Source: Phocaeicola coprocola DSM 17136 | Lineage (GTDB): Bacteria > Bacteroidota > Bacteroidia > Bacteroidales > Bacteroidaceae | Direction: 5' to 3' | Assembly (NCBI RefSeq): GCF_000154845.1 | Contig: NZ_DS981464.1 | Coordinates: forward strand, 1-62,375 | DNA: 62,375 bases | Shown: positions 1 to 6,522 of the stretch, piece by piece | How the letters are laid out: each line of letters begins with the position of its first letter | How positions within the stretch are numbered: position 1 is the first letter of the stretch | Position numbers and translations under genes: made by a program | The notes under the pieces: model-generated | The model's database searches: none | Told to the model about the DNA's origin: nothing | Seen by the model: only the letters and a program-made list of their open reading frames with translations

Positions 1-330
1 CCAGAAGTAACCTATCAAGGGTCTCTTGCTGATTGGGAATATAGGAAGGATCGATGGCGATGCTTTTCTTTGCCTGTGAGATGCTGCTGATGATAGAGCC
101 GTGAACGCAAACCAGTCGAAAGTTTCATGCTCAAAAAGGTTACGATAAGTCTGTTCTGAGAAACAGCCATATCTGCCCAATTGGAGGAAGTTTATACGAT
201 CCGGGATGGCCATGAATAATTTCATGGTGTCCATGAACGTTTTTTCAAAAGGTTTTTGTATATTCGCTACTGATTTGAGAGCCGACAGGCACTCGGATTG
301 GTATTGCATAAGGAGTGTTTCTTTAGTCAT
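1..330 (-). pseudogene. DDE transposase N-terminal fragment, runs off the window edge
   Basis: Read on the minus strand from the ATG at 330, an open frame continues to the window edge. It encodes a helical N-terminus and then FEHETFDWFAF, the lead-in to the first catalytic Asp in IS4-like transposases of Bacteroidota. From about 105 to 35 the recognisable sequence (KKSIAIDPSYIP) lies in a different frame, and at the edge it returns to the first frame (RPLIGYFW). This is explained by loss of one base near 101-104 and gain of one base in the ggg at 35-37, so the frame stays open while about 23 residues around the catalytic Asp are scrambled. The copy is therefore probably inactive. The family assignment is from memory of related proteins and the rest of the gene is outside the window. 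Confidence 0.55.
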
Positions 331-532
331 AATCAGAAGAGTTGAGAGACTTCTAATTTACTAAAAAACCAGCGAATTATGCAATACTTTTTTACCTTTA
401 TTATCAGCAGGTTAGCACATTTTTTTCAGCACATTTCTTCATGCTTAACCATTCGTTTTAGACAACATTTCAATGACCTCTTTAGTGTTTCCGAACCGAC
501 TTTTGCCGGTTTTATTGTTTAACTTTTAATTT

Positions 533-552
533 TTCGGTAAAAATTTACCGAA
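533..552. promoter_or_regulatory. 20-bp palindrome upstream of the POT transporter
   Basis: TTCGGTAAA and its exact reverse complement TTTACCGAA are separated by two bases and end 41 bp before the transporter ATG. The position and symmetry fit an operator for a dimeric regulator; a small RNA hairpin is the alternative. The rest of 331-593 is AT-rich and shows no convincing gene. It probably includes the end of the transposon whose transposase remnant precedes it. Confidence 0.4.
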
Positions 553-593
553 GTATTGATTAAATTTATTAATCATTAAAATCTTCATTATTT

Positions 594-2150
594 ATGTTTA
601 ACAAGCATCCTAAAGGTCTGATACCTGCTGCACTTTCTAATATGGGGGAGCGTTTTGGCTACTACATCATGAACGCTGTGCTGGTGTTGTTCCTTTGTTC
701 TAAATTTGGTATAAGTGAGGAAAAAAGTACACTTATCTATTCATTCTTTTATGCAGGTATCTATCTGTTAAGTCTTGTAGGGGGTCTGATTGCTGACAGA
801 AAGCAGAATTATAAAGGTACAATCATGGCCGGCCTTGTGGTGATGGCTATTGGATATATTGCATTATCTATTCCTATTACTGCTAACGCAGGCAATACAT
901 CATGGTTGCTTACACTTACTTGTATTGCATTGTTCTTCATAGCATTTGGTAATGGTCTGTTCAAGGGAAATCTTCAGGCTATCGTAGGCCAGATGTACGA
1001 TAATCTTGAAGCTGAGGCTGCTACAAAGGGGGAAAAAGAGCTGATCGAAGCTAAGAGCAAGAGAGATTCTGGATTCCAGATCTTTTATGTGTTTATCAAT
1101 ATCGGTGGACTGGTAGCTCCGTTTATTGCTCCTCTGTTGAGAAGCTGGTGGCTGAGTGCACACGATATGGTCTATAATGCGAGTCTTCCTGCTTTGTGTC
1201 ATGACTATATAGCAAAAGGTGCAGAGGGAATGTCGGCTGAGGCTATGGGTAACCTGAATCAGTTGATGTCACAATGTGTAGGTGAAACTACCGATATGGC
1301 TGCTTCTTGTGCACAGTATTTGCAGATATTTAATGAAGGTATTCATTATTCATTTGTTGCATCTGTTGCAGCAATGCTTATTTCTTTGATTATCTTCTTT
1401 GTTACCAAGAGTCAGTTCCCAAATCCGGGAAAGAAAGAAGCCGCTGCTGCTGTTACTTATTCAGCTGAAGAAAAGGCTGCTATGGCGAAGGAAATCAAAC
1501 AGCGTCTTTACGCATTGTTTGCAGTGCTGGGTGTTGTTATTTTCTTCTGGTTCTCATTCCATCAGAATGGTACTTCACTTTCACTCTTTGCGAGAGACTT
1601 CGTTGATACATCGACAATCGCTCCGGAAATATGGCAGGCAGTTAATCCTTTCTTTGTTATTACATTGACTCCGATTATCATGATGATTTTCGGTTCTCTT
1701 TCAAGAAGAGGTAAAGAAATTTCTACTCCGCGTAAGATTGCCATTGGTATGCTTATCGCAGGTTTGGCTTATCTCTTCCTGGCAGCATATTCACTCATTA
1801 TGGGTTATCCTTCTGCTGCTGAATATAGAGAATTGCCTATTGACCAGCAGGTTAAGGCAGGAGCATGGGTTTTGATTGTACTTTACTTCCTGCTTACTGT
1901 AGCTGAGTTGTTTATTTCACCACTTGGACTGTCATTCGTTTCGAAGGTAGCTCCAAAGCATCTTTTGGGACTTTGTCAGGGATTATGGCTCGGTGCAACA
2001 GCAGTAGGTAATCTCCTGTTGTGGATCGGTCCTCTTATGTATAACGCTATTCCTATCGGATATTGCTGGGCAATTTTCATGATAGTATGCTTCATTTCAA
2101 TGGGAGTAATGCTGTTCATGGTGAAATGGCTGGAACGTGTAGCAAAATAA
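594..2150 (+). CDS. POT/PTR2-family peptide transporter (peptide MFS transporter)
   Basis: This 518-residue inner-membrane protein of the proton-dependent oligopeptide transporter family would import di- and tripeptides. The N-terminus carries the family signature around GERFGYY (residues 18-24), followed by about 12-14 hydrophobic segments with a long polar loop near residues 140-250. The usual ExxERFxYY motif has Asn16 in place of its first Glu, which takes part in proton coupling in characterised members; the second POT protein in this window has the full motif. The last 134 bases before the final two codons are repeated perfectly at 7553-7686, so this copy is probably a hybrid whose 3' end arrived with, or was exchanged by, the downstream island. 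A terminator follows at 2178. The family call is firm and the substrate is not known. Confidence 0.9.
   Translation: MFNKHPKGLIPAALSNMGERFGYYIMNAVLVLFLCSKFGISEEKSTLIYSFFYAGIYLLSLVGGLIADRKQNYKGTIMAGLVVMAIGYIALSIPITANAGNTSWLLTLTCIALFFIAFGNGLFKGNLQAIVGQMYDNLEAEAATKGEKELIEAKSKRDSGFQIFYVFINIGGLVAPFIAPLLRSWWLSAHDMVYNASLPALCHDYIAKGAEGMSAEAMGNLNQLMSQCVGETTDMAASCAQYLQIFNEGIHYSFVASVAAMLISLIIFFVTKSQFPNPGKKEAAAAVTYSAEEKAAMAKEIKQRLYALFAVLGVVIFFWFSFHQNGTSLSLFARDFVDTSTIAPEIWQAVNPFFVITLTPIIMMIFGSLSRRGKEISTPRKIAIGMLIAGLAYLFLAAYSLIMGYPSAAEYRELPIDQQVKAGAWVLIVLYFLLTVAELFISPLGLSFVSKVAPKHLLGLCQGLWLGATAVGNLLLWIGPLMYNAIPIGYCWAIFMIVCFISMGVMLFMVKWLERVAK
2010..2143 (+). repeat. Left copy of the 134-bp direct repeat bounding the Cas12f island
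   Basis: This segment forms the end of the POT transporter gene and is identical base for base to 7553-7686. Identity starts abruptly at 2010 (2009 is t, 7552 is a) and stops after 2143. The final codons then differ but are synonymous (GCA AAA TAA here, GCT AAG TAA at the other copy). A direct repeat that keeps the target gene whole is the usual mark of an element that integrates at a gene's 3' end and supplies a replacement end. Confidence 0.85.
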
Positions 2151-2177
2151 ATTTCTCGAAATAGAATTTACTTGTGG

Positions 2178-2211
2178 AATCCCTCATGCGGTTGCATGGG
2201 GGATTTTTTTT
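2178..2211 (+). terminator. Intrinsic terminator of the POT transporter gene
   Basis: A 12-bp stem (2178-2189 with 2194-2205, one T·G pair) with a GGTT loop is followed by a T run. It lies 28 bp after the stop codon. The duplicated gene end at 7553 has a completely different terminator, so the two gene ends have separate histories. Confidence 0.85.
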
Positions 2212-2262
2212 ATGGGGGTAATTTTGAGAATTTGTGAAATTCTGAAAATTATTTGAGTTGGA

Positions 2263-2294
2263 TTTGAGACTTACAATTATAATTACAATATTTG
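2263..2294 (+). promoter_or_regulatory. Candidate promoter of the Cas12f-like gene
   Basis: TTTG at 2263-2266, a 20-bp gap and AATATTTG at 2287-2294 resemble the Bacteroidota TTTG-N19-TAnnTTTG promoter, although the first T of the -7 box is A. Transcription from here would start a few bases upstream of the ATG at 2317. Confidence 0.35.
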
Positions 2295-2316
2295 CGGTGG
2301 TAAAATTAAAAAGAGT

Positions 2317-3807
2317 ATGCCTACTATTACACGCAAGATAGAATTGAAAATCGTAAAAGATAGATTGACAGATGAAAAAGAAAGATTGACAGATGAAAAA
2401 TATGACCAACAATGGAAATATCTTTATCAGATAAACAACACAATTTATCAGGCTGCCAATAGAATCTCTACTCATTGCCTTTTTAACGATGAGTATGAAA
2501 TGCGATTGAAATTACATATGCCACGGTACAAGGATATAGAGAAAAAACTGGAGGAAATAGAGAAAAAACAGAAAGGACTGAATACGAAGAAAAAAACATC
2601 GGATAAAGAGAAACGAGACAGGCTGATTAATGAACAACGACAACTTGTCGATGAAAGAAACGAACTTGATGAAGATGTAAAAAATAAAAAGAAGGATTTT
2701 TTTCAGTGTTCCAAACAGAATTCCACCTATCAATTGGCATCGAAAGAATTTCTAAAGTATATACCAGCCGAGATATTGACCGATTTAAACCGATATGTGC
2801 AAAATAATCACAACAATAACAAAAAGAAAGTCAAGTCGGGTGAAAGAGCCTTAAGTACTTACAAGAAAGGTATGGGAATTCCATTTTCCATTAAACCACA
2901 AAGTGGATTGAGACTTTTTGTAAAAGAGGAAGGAATCTATCTAAAATGGTTTAAAGGAATACTTTTCAGGCTTGAGTTTGGAAAAGACACAAGCAATAAC
3001 CGCTGTATCGTTGAAAGACTGATAGAAAGCGACAAGCAACAAAAGAAAAACAAAGGCGAAGATTATGTTGCCAATAATTCTTCTATAAAACTCATAAAAA
3101 AGGGAAATGACAAGAGTACAAGAATATTCCTGTTGCTGTCTATTGACATTCCAGCAAAGAAACAAGTGTTGGATAAGGAAGTTGTGTTAGGTGTGGATTT
3201 GGGCATCAAATGTCCGTTATACCTTGCTATCAACAAGAATGACAATTTCAAGATGCAAATTGGCGATATAGAACATTTTCACAATCAGCGGACGATGTTT
3301 CAGAAACGTTTTAAAAGTTTGCAGAAACTAATGTGTACCCAAGGTGGACACGGACGAAAGAAGAAACTGGAGCCTTTGGAAAAGCTGAAGGAAAAAGAGC
3401 GTAATTGGGTGCATACACAAAACCATGTTTACAGCCGTGAGGTTATAAAGCAGGCTTTAAAACAGAATGCCGGAACTATCCACATGGAGTCATTGAAAGA
3501 TTTTGGAAAAGGTAAGGACGGTTATGTAAAAGACGAGTATAAGTATCTGCTTCGTTATTGGTCGTATTACGAACTGCAAAGTATGATAGAATATAAAGCG
3601 AAATTGGAAGGTATTGAAGTGAAATATATTGACCCTGCATATACCAGCCAGACATGCAGCTATTGCGGAGAACGTGGAGAACGTAAGAAGCAAGAAGAAT
3701 TTGTTTGTACGAATCCCCAATGTAAACGACGAGGAGAGAAAATAAATGCAGACTTTAATGCTGCAAGAAATATTGCGATGAGTAAAAAAATCGTGAAAGA
3801 TAATTAG
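2317..3807 (+). CDS. cas12f: Cas12f-like (type V-F) miniature RNA-guided nuclease, TnpB-related
   Basis: This 496-residue protein ends in a RuvC-like nuclease domain of the TnpB/Cas12 superfamily. Visible catalytic residues are Asp294 in VLGVDLGIK, Glu391 in IHMESLKDF and Asp479 in INADFNAARNIA. A zinc-binding insert (Cys447, Cys450, Cys464, Cys469) precedes the last Asp. The N-terminal half is lysine-rich with predicted coiled-coil stretches around residues 65-130, longer than in typical TnpB (about 400 residues) and within the Cas12f range. Immediately downstream, on the same strand, are a structured RNA region and two identical CRISPR-type repeats, which favours Cas12f over a transposon TnpB; no IS200/IS605 TnpA is present. 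A 21-bp in-frame tandem duplication (2362-2400) gives RLTDEKE RLTDEKY near residue 17. Expected role: guide-directed cleavage of invading DNA. All catalytic residues look intact. Confidence 0.8.
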   Translation: MPTITRKIELKIVKDRLTDEKERLTDEKYDQQWKYLYQINNTIYQAANRISTHCLFNDEYEMRLKLHMPRYKDIEKKLEEIEKKQKGLNTKKKTSDKEKRDRLINEQRQLVDERNELDEDVKNKKKDFFQCSKQNSTYQLASKEFLKYIPAEILTDLNRYVQNNHNNNKKKVKSGERALSTYKKGMGIPFSIKPQSGLRLFVKEEGIYLKWFKGILFRLEFGKDTSNNRCIVERLIESDKQQKKNKGEDYVANNSSIKLIKKGNDKSTRIFLLLSIDIPAKKQVLDKEVVLGVDLGIKCPLYLAINKNDNFKMQIGDIEHFHNQRTMFQKRFKSLQKLMCTQGGHGRKKKLEPLEKLKEKERNWVHTQNHVYSREVIKQALKQNAGTIHMESLKDFGKGKDGYVKDEYKYLLRYWSYYELQSMIEYKAKLEGIEVKYIDPAYTSQTCSYCGERGERKKQEEFVCTNPQCKRRGEKINADFNAARNIAMSKKIVKDN

Positions 3808-3914
3808 AAAAGAAATTTTCTAATAGGGGCTGCTGGAAGTCCTTAACCTGAGATAGGAAACTATACTCGGGAAGTACGTCAAAACATTGAAATTAATAAA
3901 CTTAGAAACTAACG
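3803..3914 (+). ncRNA. Putative tracrRNA (guide scaffold) of the Cas12f-like system
   Basis: This 112-nt stretch between effector and array is non-coding but highly structured. A 9-bp stem with a GAAA tetraloop (3803-3824) overlaps the effector's stop codon. A second hairpin (3847-3871) has stems CCTGAG/CTCGGG and ATAG/CTAT around another GAAA tetraloop. A G-rich stretch GGGGCTGCTGG (3826-3836) lies between them. TCAAAACATTGA at 3879-3890 matches the reverse complement of repeat positions 11-22 in 11 of 12 bases and is a plausible anti-repeat. Type V-F systems place the tracrRNA between effector and array, as here. Exact ends and processing cannot be read from sequence. An omega-RNA-like scaffold for a TnpB is the alternative. 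Confidence 0.65.
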
Positions 3915-4016
3915 GTTGGTTTTATCATTGTTTTGAATGGTATATCCAACCTATAAAGAAAAACATTAGAAAACATGCCTGTTGGTTTTATCATTGTTTT
4001 GAATGGTATATCCAAC
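3915..4016 (+). CRISPR. Minimal CRISPR array: two 36-bp repeats and one 30-bp spacer
   Basis: Identical 36-bp units occupy 3915-3950 and 3981-4016 and are separated by a unique AT-rich 30-bp spacer (3951-3980). Each unit begins GTTGG and ends CCAAC, the terminal inverted repeat typical of CRISPR repeats. The 3' half (GAATGGTATATCCAAC) recalls the GAATG...CAAC ending of Cas12f repeats as I remember them. The array follows the effector by 107 bp on the same strand. No third repeat and no cas1, cas2 or cas4 is visible. Both repeats are followed by TATAAAG (after an extra c in the first case), which may be chance or a sign that the array arose by local duplication. Confidence 0.85.
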
Positions 4017-4112
4017 TATAAAGTCGTCTGCGATGATGTGCGCATGGGTGTTAATAATCGTGTCTTTTTTTACTTATTTTAGTTATAAGGTAATATACTT
4101 ATAAGGGTTATT

Positions 4113-4199
4113 ATTGCTAACGCATGTGGTTGTTTATCACATACGTTAGCAATCAATCATTACATACGTTAGTAATAATCAACGACTAACGTATGTAAT
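4113..4199. repeat. Two tandem inverted repeats sharing the CTAACGTATGT motif
   Basis: First inverted repeat: 16-bp arms at 4113-4128 and 4138-4153 with one mismatch and a 9-nt loop. Second: perfect 14-bp arms at 4159-4172 and 4186-4199 with a 13-nt loop. All four arms contain CTAACGTATGT or its complement, one of them with CGC for CGT, so a single motif is present four times in alternating orientation. The block lies between the CRISPR array and the promoter of the HU-like gene. It could be a binding array for a DNA-bending or recombination protein, an autoregulatory site, or a terminator after the array. Confidence 0.7.
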
Positions 4200-4214
4200 A
4201 ATCTGCAAGAAAAC

Positions 4215-4244
4215 TTTGCCATTTCAAATAAAATTGTAATTTTG
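4215..4244 (+). promoter_or_regulatory. Promoter of the HU-like gene
   Basis: TTTG at 4215-4218, an 18-bp gap and TAATTTTG at 4237-4244 match the Bacteroidota promoter. The predicted transcript starts downstream of the TTG codon at 4242. This supports the ATG at 4281, which has a strong GGAGG ribosome-binding site at 4271-4275. Confidence 0.6.
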
Positions 4245-4280
4245 CTATTACAGTCCCCATTAATAAAAAAGGAGGTCAGT

Positions 4281-4808
4281 ATGTACAAGTACAAGCTCGT
4301 AAAGAAAATCAATCCGCAGGATAAGGCAGCACCTAAGAAATGGTATGCAATTCCTATCAGCGAAGTTCCACAGACTGTAAAAGCCATGACACGTGCAGCT
4401 ACGGAAAACACGACAACCGCTCCCATAGAAATGGAAGCCGCTCTTGAATTACTTGGAAGACACGCACGTCAGCAATTGCAGCAGGGACACACAGTAAGAG
4501 TAGGTGATTTAGGTACTATACGTGTTTCGTTCAAAAGTGACGGTGTAGAAAACATTACCGATTTCAATGCCGGAGCAATGATTAAGAATCCACGTATCAT
4601 ATTCACTCCAAGTAAGGAATTCCGTGAAAGTGTACTCCAAGGTATTCAATTCCAAAATGCCGGAGTATTGGACGAAGGCATCAGCTATGCCAGCCTTGCA
4701 GACTATAAAAAAGCCAAAGGCATTACTTCCGGTGGAAGTGATGACGGTGGCGGCAGCGGTACCGGAGGTGGCGGTACAGAAGAAGGTGGAGATGGTGGCT
4801 TTGGATAA
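4281..4808 (+). CDS. HU-like DNA-binding protein with glycine-rich tail
   Basis: This 175-residue protein belongs to the HU/IHF-like family common in Bacteroides. A KYKLVKKINPQD start is followed by an HU-type helical region with HARQQLQQGHTVRVGDLGTIRVSF, the beta-arm core, and FTPSKEFRESV. It ends in a flexible Gly/Ser-rich tail (about residues 148-175). Such proteins bend or coat DNA. It is the only DNA-architectural gene in the island and sits directly behind the block of four CTAACGTATGT motifs, so autoregulation or a role in the island's maintenance is possible but unproven. The start is chosen from the GGAGG site and the promoter. A large hairpin terminator follows. Confidence 0.75.
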   Translation: MYKYKLVKKINPQDKAAPKKWYAIPISEVPQTVKAMTRAATENTTTAPIEMEAALELLGRHARQQLQQGHTVRVGDLGTIRVSFKSDGVENITDFNAGAMIKNPRIIFTPSKEFRESVLQGIQFQNAGVLDEGISYASLADYKKAKGITSGGSDDGGGSGTGGGGTEEGGDGGFG

Positions 4809-4832
4809 GAATACATTGATACCTAACAAAAT

Positions 4833-4899
4833 ATAAGCCTGTTTCCTTTTTTCAGTCAATAAATTGGGACTGTATGACTGAAAATGGGAACAGGCTTAT
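4833..4899 (+). terminator. Long imperfect hairpin after the HU-like gene
   Basis: ATAAGCCTGTTTCC and TTTTCAGTCA on the left pair with TGACTGAAAA and GGGAACAGGCTTAT on the right, giving a stem of about 24 bp with a small internal mismatch and a loop near 4860-4873. It begins 24 bp after the stop codon and most simply serves as a terminator. Confidence 0.6.
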
Positions 4900-4989
4900 T
4901 GTATATTGAAGTAATTAAAACTTATGTTGGTTACATTTAGAATCTCCTTTTTATTATTTTTACGTTCAGAAATATAAATCATTTATAAT

Positions 4990-6489
4990 ATGAAGGACTT
5001 TGATGAATTTCGTTCTTGGATAGAAATTGATAAGCGTTTTTTAAAAGGGTGTAAGAAGCTTCTTTTTGATAAAGATTATTTATGGATTAAAGATGAAAAA
5101 CTATTATCTAGTGTTTTTGTCTTTTACTATACTTATTATCATTTTGGTATAGAGTTTCTACTTGAGAAAGCAGAAGAAGCCAATTACCCTCCATGGAGAA
5201 AAAATACTATAATTCAGTTGATAAATCTTTGTCAAGATATTGTACATGAGATGAATATGGAGTTTTATGAAGAAAATATTTTTACATGGATAGATGATAT
5301 TCAAGTTCAGAATATTATCAGAGATTATTCTCCTATTACGGAAGATTCTATTAAAGAATATATAATGTCTGATAATACAAATCTTCTTCTTAAAGCTAAA
5401 ACTATAGGTTATATGATTACCACGATTAATTACTTATCAGAAAAGACTGCTTTTGCTCAGTACTTTTTCGTAGGTGGACTTGGTTTGTTAATGGGAAGAA
5501 CATTTGAAGAACTATTTTCTTTTATTTCATTAAATAATCCAACATTGTATAAGTATTTATTATACATAAAGAAATATATAAGCAAAGGATTTCATGCTAG
5601 CGGTTTCTTTGACGAATACGATTCTAACGAAGATTTTGATAACGACCCTTTTTACGATGGTGATCCTCTTTACTATATTCATAGAAATTTTTTCCATGTA
5701 AAAACGCCCAAAGTTATTCTTGCAGATAATGAAATATCTTGGAAGTTTGTAACATTTCTAAATGGTGAGTTACAGATTTATAATCCCAAACACCCTGAAG
5801 GGCAGGGTAAATACAAACCTTTTTATTTCAAGAATCAGAAGTCTATAAAGGCATTTAATCAGATAAAGGACTATATCATAAACAAATTGCCACCTATTAA
5901 GGCTGTATTTCAGGATGATATTATAGTTGGGATAGAACAGTCAAGTATAGAAAGCATAAACGATACATTAGATGTATTGAAAAGACACACTGAGAATGTT
6001 GCTCATATATCAGAAGACATACATAAGTCAGAGAGAGAAAAATTATTAAAACATGAATACACACAGAGTGAAGTTAGAAACTACATAAATAATAAAAAAT
6101 CTGAATTCTTGGATTCATTATGCCAGTTACATCTTGATGACTATAAAATATACTACTGCCTTGAGAATAGAGTTAATAGCGACTTGATTATGGCAGAAGA
6201 AGATGCTTTTATTTTTACGATAGCTACAGCTGATAAAGAAACATTATTGGCTTACGAAAATGCTGAAGAAAATAGAGCTACATATTTGTTTATATGCGAC
6301 AGCAAAGATTTAGAAATGTCTGTCAGGTCTTTAGCTGACTACTTTTCTTCTGGGTTGGTAAATAAAAGGGAAACACTTGGGAATAAGATAAAGTATGGCA
6401 AGATTACCGGTATAAAGAAACTAATAAAAATAACCCATTCTGATGAATGGTTACGTGAAATTAAATCTGAACAGTATAAGATATACTAA
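4990..6489 (+). CDS. Unrecognised island protein, 499 residues
   Basis: I do not recognise a family. The protein is soluble in character, with no signal peptide. An aromatic- and charge-rich N-terminal half (residues 1-200) includes one hydrophobic patch, YFFVGGLGLLMGRTF, near residues 157-171. A short acidic linker (DEYDSNEDFDNDPFYDGD, about 208-226) follows, then a mixed alpha/beta region. The C-terminal 100 residues (FIFTIATADKETLLAYEN onward) look like a separate small domain. The gene is very AT-rich compared with the flanking transporter genes, in line with acquisition. It is followed 33 bp later by a nuclease-like gene on the same strand, and the two may form an operon. A defence or anti-phage role is suggested only by context. 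Confidence 0.6.
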   Translation: MKDFDEFRSWIEIDKRFLKGCKKLLFDKDYLWIKDEKLLSSVFVFYYTYYHFGIEFLLEKAEEANYPPWRKNTIIQLINLCQDIVHEMNMEFYEENIFTWIDDIQVQNIIRDYSPITEDSIKEYIMSDNTNLLLKAKTIGYMITTINYLSEKTAFAQYFFVGGLGLLMGRTFEELFSFISLNNPTLYKYLLYIKKYISKGFHASGFFDEYDSNEDFDNDPFYDGDPLYYIHRNFFHVKTPKVILADNEISWKFVTFLNGELQIYNPKHPEGQGKYKPFYFKNQKSIKAFNQIKDYIINKLPPIKAVFQDDIIVGIEQSSIESINDTLDVLKRHTENVAHISEDIHKSEREKLLKHEYTQSEVRNYINNKKSEFLDSLCQLHLDDYKIYYCLENRVNSDLIMAEEDAFIFTIATADKETLLAYENAEENRATYLFICDSKDLEMSVRSLADYFSSGLVNKRETLGNKIKYGKITGIKKLIKITHSDEWLREIKSEQYKIY

Positions 6490-6522
6490 AAACAACACAT
6501 TATAAATTTATTTTTAACACTT

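Noticed and set aside
2317..3807. Plain IS200/IS605 transposon with TnpB
   Set aside because: No TnpA-like tyrosine transposase is present. The effector is longer than usual TnpB, and two identical 36-bp repeats with a spacer follow in the right place. TnpB ancestry remains and is stated.
3915..4016. The two 36-bp repeats as IS ends or att sites
   Set aside because: They are direct, not inverted, only 30 bp apart, and have palindromic ends like CRISPR repeats. No transposase lies between them.
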